A stretch of 64,000 bases of DNA from contig JAIOJX010000004.1 of the NCBI GenBank assembly GCA_022376925.1, positions 172,823,501-172,887,500 of the forward strand, in the 5' to 3' direction. This document shows positions 62,823-64,000 of the stretch, piece by piece; position 1 is the stretch's first letter, and each line of letters begins with the position of its first letter. A program made the position numbers and the translations under genes. The notes beneath the pieces were generated by a model, which worked only from the letters and a program-made list of their open reading frames with translations, had not been told where the DNA came from and did no database searches. Source of the DNA: Tragulus kanchil. Its lineage: Eukaryota; Chordata; Mammalia; Artiodactyla; Tragulidae.

Positions 62823-63759
62823 AAACAAAGAAACAAAAACAGAGGATGGCTGACTCTGGGCTGGGCCCGCTCATCCTTCATCAACACTCAGCCCCAGAGT
62901 CCGGAATGAGAGAGAGAGCTCCAGAGAGGCGGGGAAGGCGGCCCACGGCCTAGAATGATGGCCCGTGGCGGCAGAGACCCCAGGCCGCAGCACCCGTCTC
63001 CTACCCCACGGGGGGCTCCAGGAAGAAGGGCCTCGAACAGCCAAGGAGGCACCTGCCGTTAGGGGTCCTCAGATGCCGTTCCAGGCACTGAGGGCCGGGA
63101 GGCGAGGAGACAGCTGTGTGACCCCAGAGGTGGCTCCCACTAGACCCCAGGTAACCACGGCTCTGGGGCGGCCAACGAGGGCAGGAGCAGCCGCCAGGCC
63201 TGCGCTGGCCTGGGGAGGGGGGCCCCGCCGGCTCCCCACGCGGCCAGGCAGGCTGCCTTGGCCCCCAGCATCCCCTCTACTCCCGCCTTCTGATGCACTT
63301 CTAGAACTGTCCATAGGCTCTGGCCTGGATGTGTCTATACATAAAGGCAGAGATTCACTGCAGGTTCGGCTCCAGGCGACCACGATAAGGCGAGTCACGT
63401 GAATATGCTGGCTTCTCAGAGCATATCAAGGTTACATGCACCCTGTACTGCCGCCCATGAAGCTCGCAGCAGCCTTATGTCTAGAAAGCAGTACATACCT
63501 TAATAAAGATCGTCATTGCTAAAAAATGCTAACCATCACCTGACCACACGAAATTACCACAAACCTTCAATTTGTTAAAAAAAAAAAAATCACAGCCTTT
63601 GAAGCACACGGCGACGAGACGTGCCTGCACCCGGCTCCCACAGTCACTCCTGCCCTCAGCGGATTCGCAAATAACCAGCATTTTACTCATTTGTTAGGGA
63701 GAGCACACAGATGTGCATCCATCTACCCCTTCACTCAAAGGTGCTTACTGGCTGAACAG

Positions 63760-64000
63760 AAACACCAAGCGTTGTTGGAGACACAGGAACCCTCGTGCAC
63801 TGCGGGTGGGAAGATGAAATGGTGCAACAGGGCAGGCCCTCCAAAGATTTCAAACAGGGGGAGCACAGGATGCAGCGACCCCACTTCTGAGCACAAGCCC
63901 CAAAGAACAGCAAGCGGCCGACTCAACATCTGCACGCCCACGTTCCCGGCGGCGGGGTTCACGGCCGCCAGACGGGCGCCGCCCACGTGCCCGTCGAGGA
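63760..64000 (+). mobile_element. L1 fragment, runs off the window edge
   Basis: ggaaccctcgtgcactgcgg, gtgggaagatgaaatggtgc, gcgaccccacttctgagcac and catctgcacgcccacgttc follow the L1 region upstream of the 3' UTR, heavily mutated. Confidence 0.75.

Larger units (their letters stand above)
62367..64000 (-). other. FBLN1 intron 2 (partial)
   Basis: Start of the intron upstream of exon 3. It holds a tRNA-Glu SINE (62664-62822), a short poly-A tract (63577-63590) and an L1 3' region at the right edge. No exon 2 was found. Confidence 0.7.

Noticed and set aside
62367..64000. Exon 2 or the signal-peptide exon
   Set aside because: No minus-strand frame with the expected early cysteine pattern and splice sites is present; the region is SINE, L1 and unique intron.

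Overview
The window is a piece of a ruminant nuclear genome. Its introns are full of Bov-tA-type SINEs (dimer-like elements containing 'ggagaaggaaatggcaaccc' and 'gagcctggtgggcta' variants), tRNA-Glu/CHR-type SINEs ('cttccctggtggtccagtgg' variants), MIR remnants and L1 3' ends. This mix is typical of bovids, deer and their relatives; the exact species cannot be read from the sequence. It holds one gene, on the minus strand: fibulin-1 (FBLN1), a secreted extracellular-matrix glycoprotein. No other protein gene, RNA gene, CRISPR array or prokaryote-like system was found.

Reading right to left (5' to 3' of the gene), human-style exons 3 to 16 are present with intact reading frames and GT-AG splice sites. 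Exons 3 and 4 (62.3 and 59.7 kb) carry anaphylatoxin-like modules. Exon 5 (51.1 and 52.2 kb) is an acidic linker. Exons 6 to 14 (49.7 down to 28.6 kb) encode nine EGF-like modules, eight of them with the calcium-binding D-(V/I)-(D/N)-E-C start. Two alternative 3' ends follow. The fibulin-1C terminal exon lies at 22244-22598 and has its own AATAAA signal. The fibulin-1D exons lie at 13643-13785 and 11618-11749. The signal-peptide exon 1 and exon 2 must lie beyond 64000, and the last D exon lies left of position 1.

The most striking feature is not biological in origin, as far as I can judge. I count fourteen head-to-tail duplications, thirteen complete and one cut by the left edge. All but one have a period of about 1.06-1.16 kb; the exception is about 1.2 kb. 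Second copies start near 379, 5316, 7445, 10694, 17062, 29130, 33181, 35237, 37553, 42721, 44863, 51529, 53925 and 57133. The copies are near-identical, differing mostly by small indels. First copies often end in 15-35 bases of poorly matching sequence. They ignore gene structure and duplicate exons 5, 12, 14 and 16. Splicing in both copies of exon 14 would create an immediate stop codon. The simplest reading is that neighbouring assembly contigs with ~1.1 kb overlaps were joined end to end without merging. By hand count, about 15.6 kb (24%) of the window would then be redundant, and the true locus segment would be near 48 kb.

Other observations include a nested SINE-in-SINE insertion with a target-site duplication (55177-55705), a young SINE with a perfect 13-bp target-site duplication (34413-34699), an apparent SINE subfamily with a variable C-rich 3' segment, a 12-run G4 tract inside an L1 tail (18750-18815), and a cluster of homeodomain, AP-1/Maf and forkhead-like sites in the intron after exon 16 (9689-9850). 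I found no undescribed biological system.
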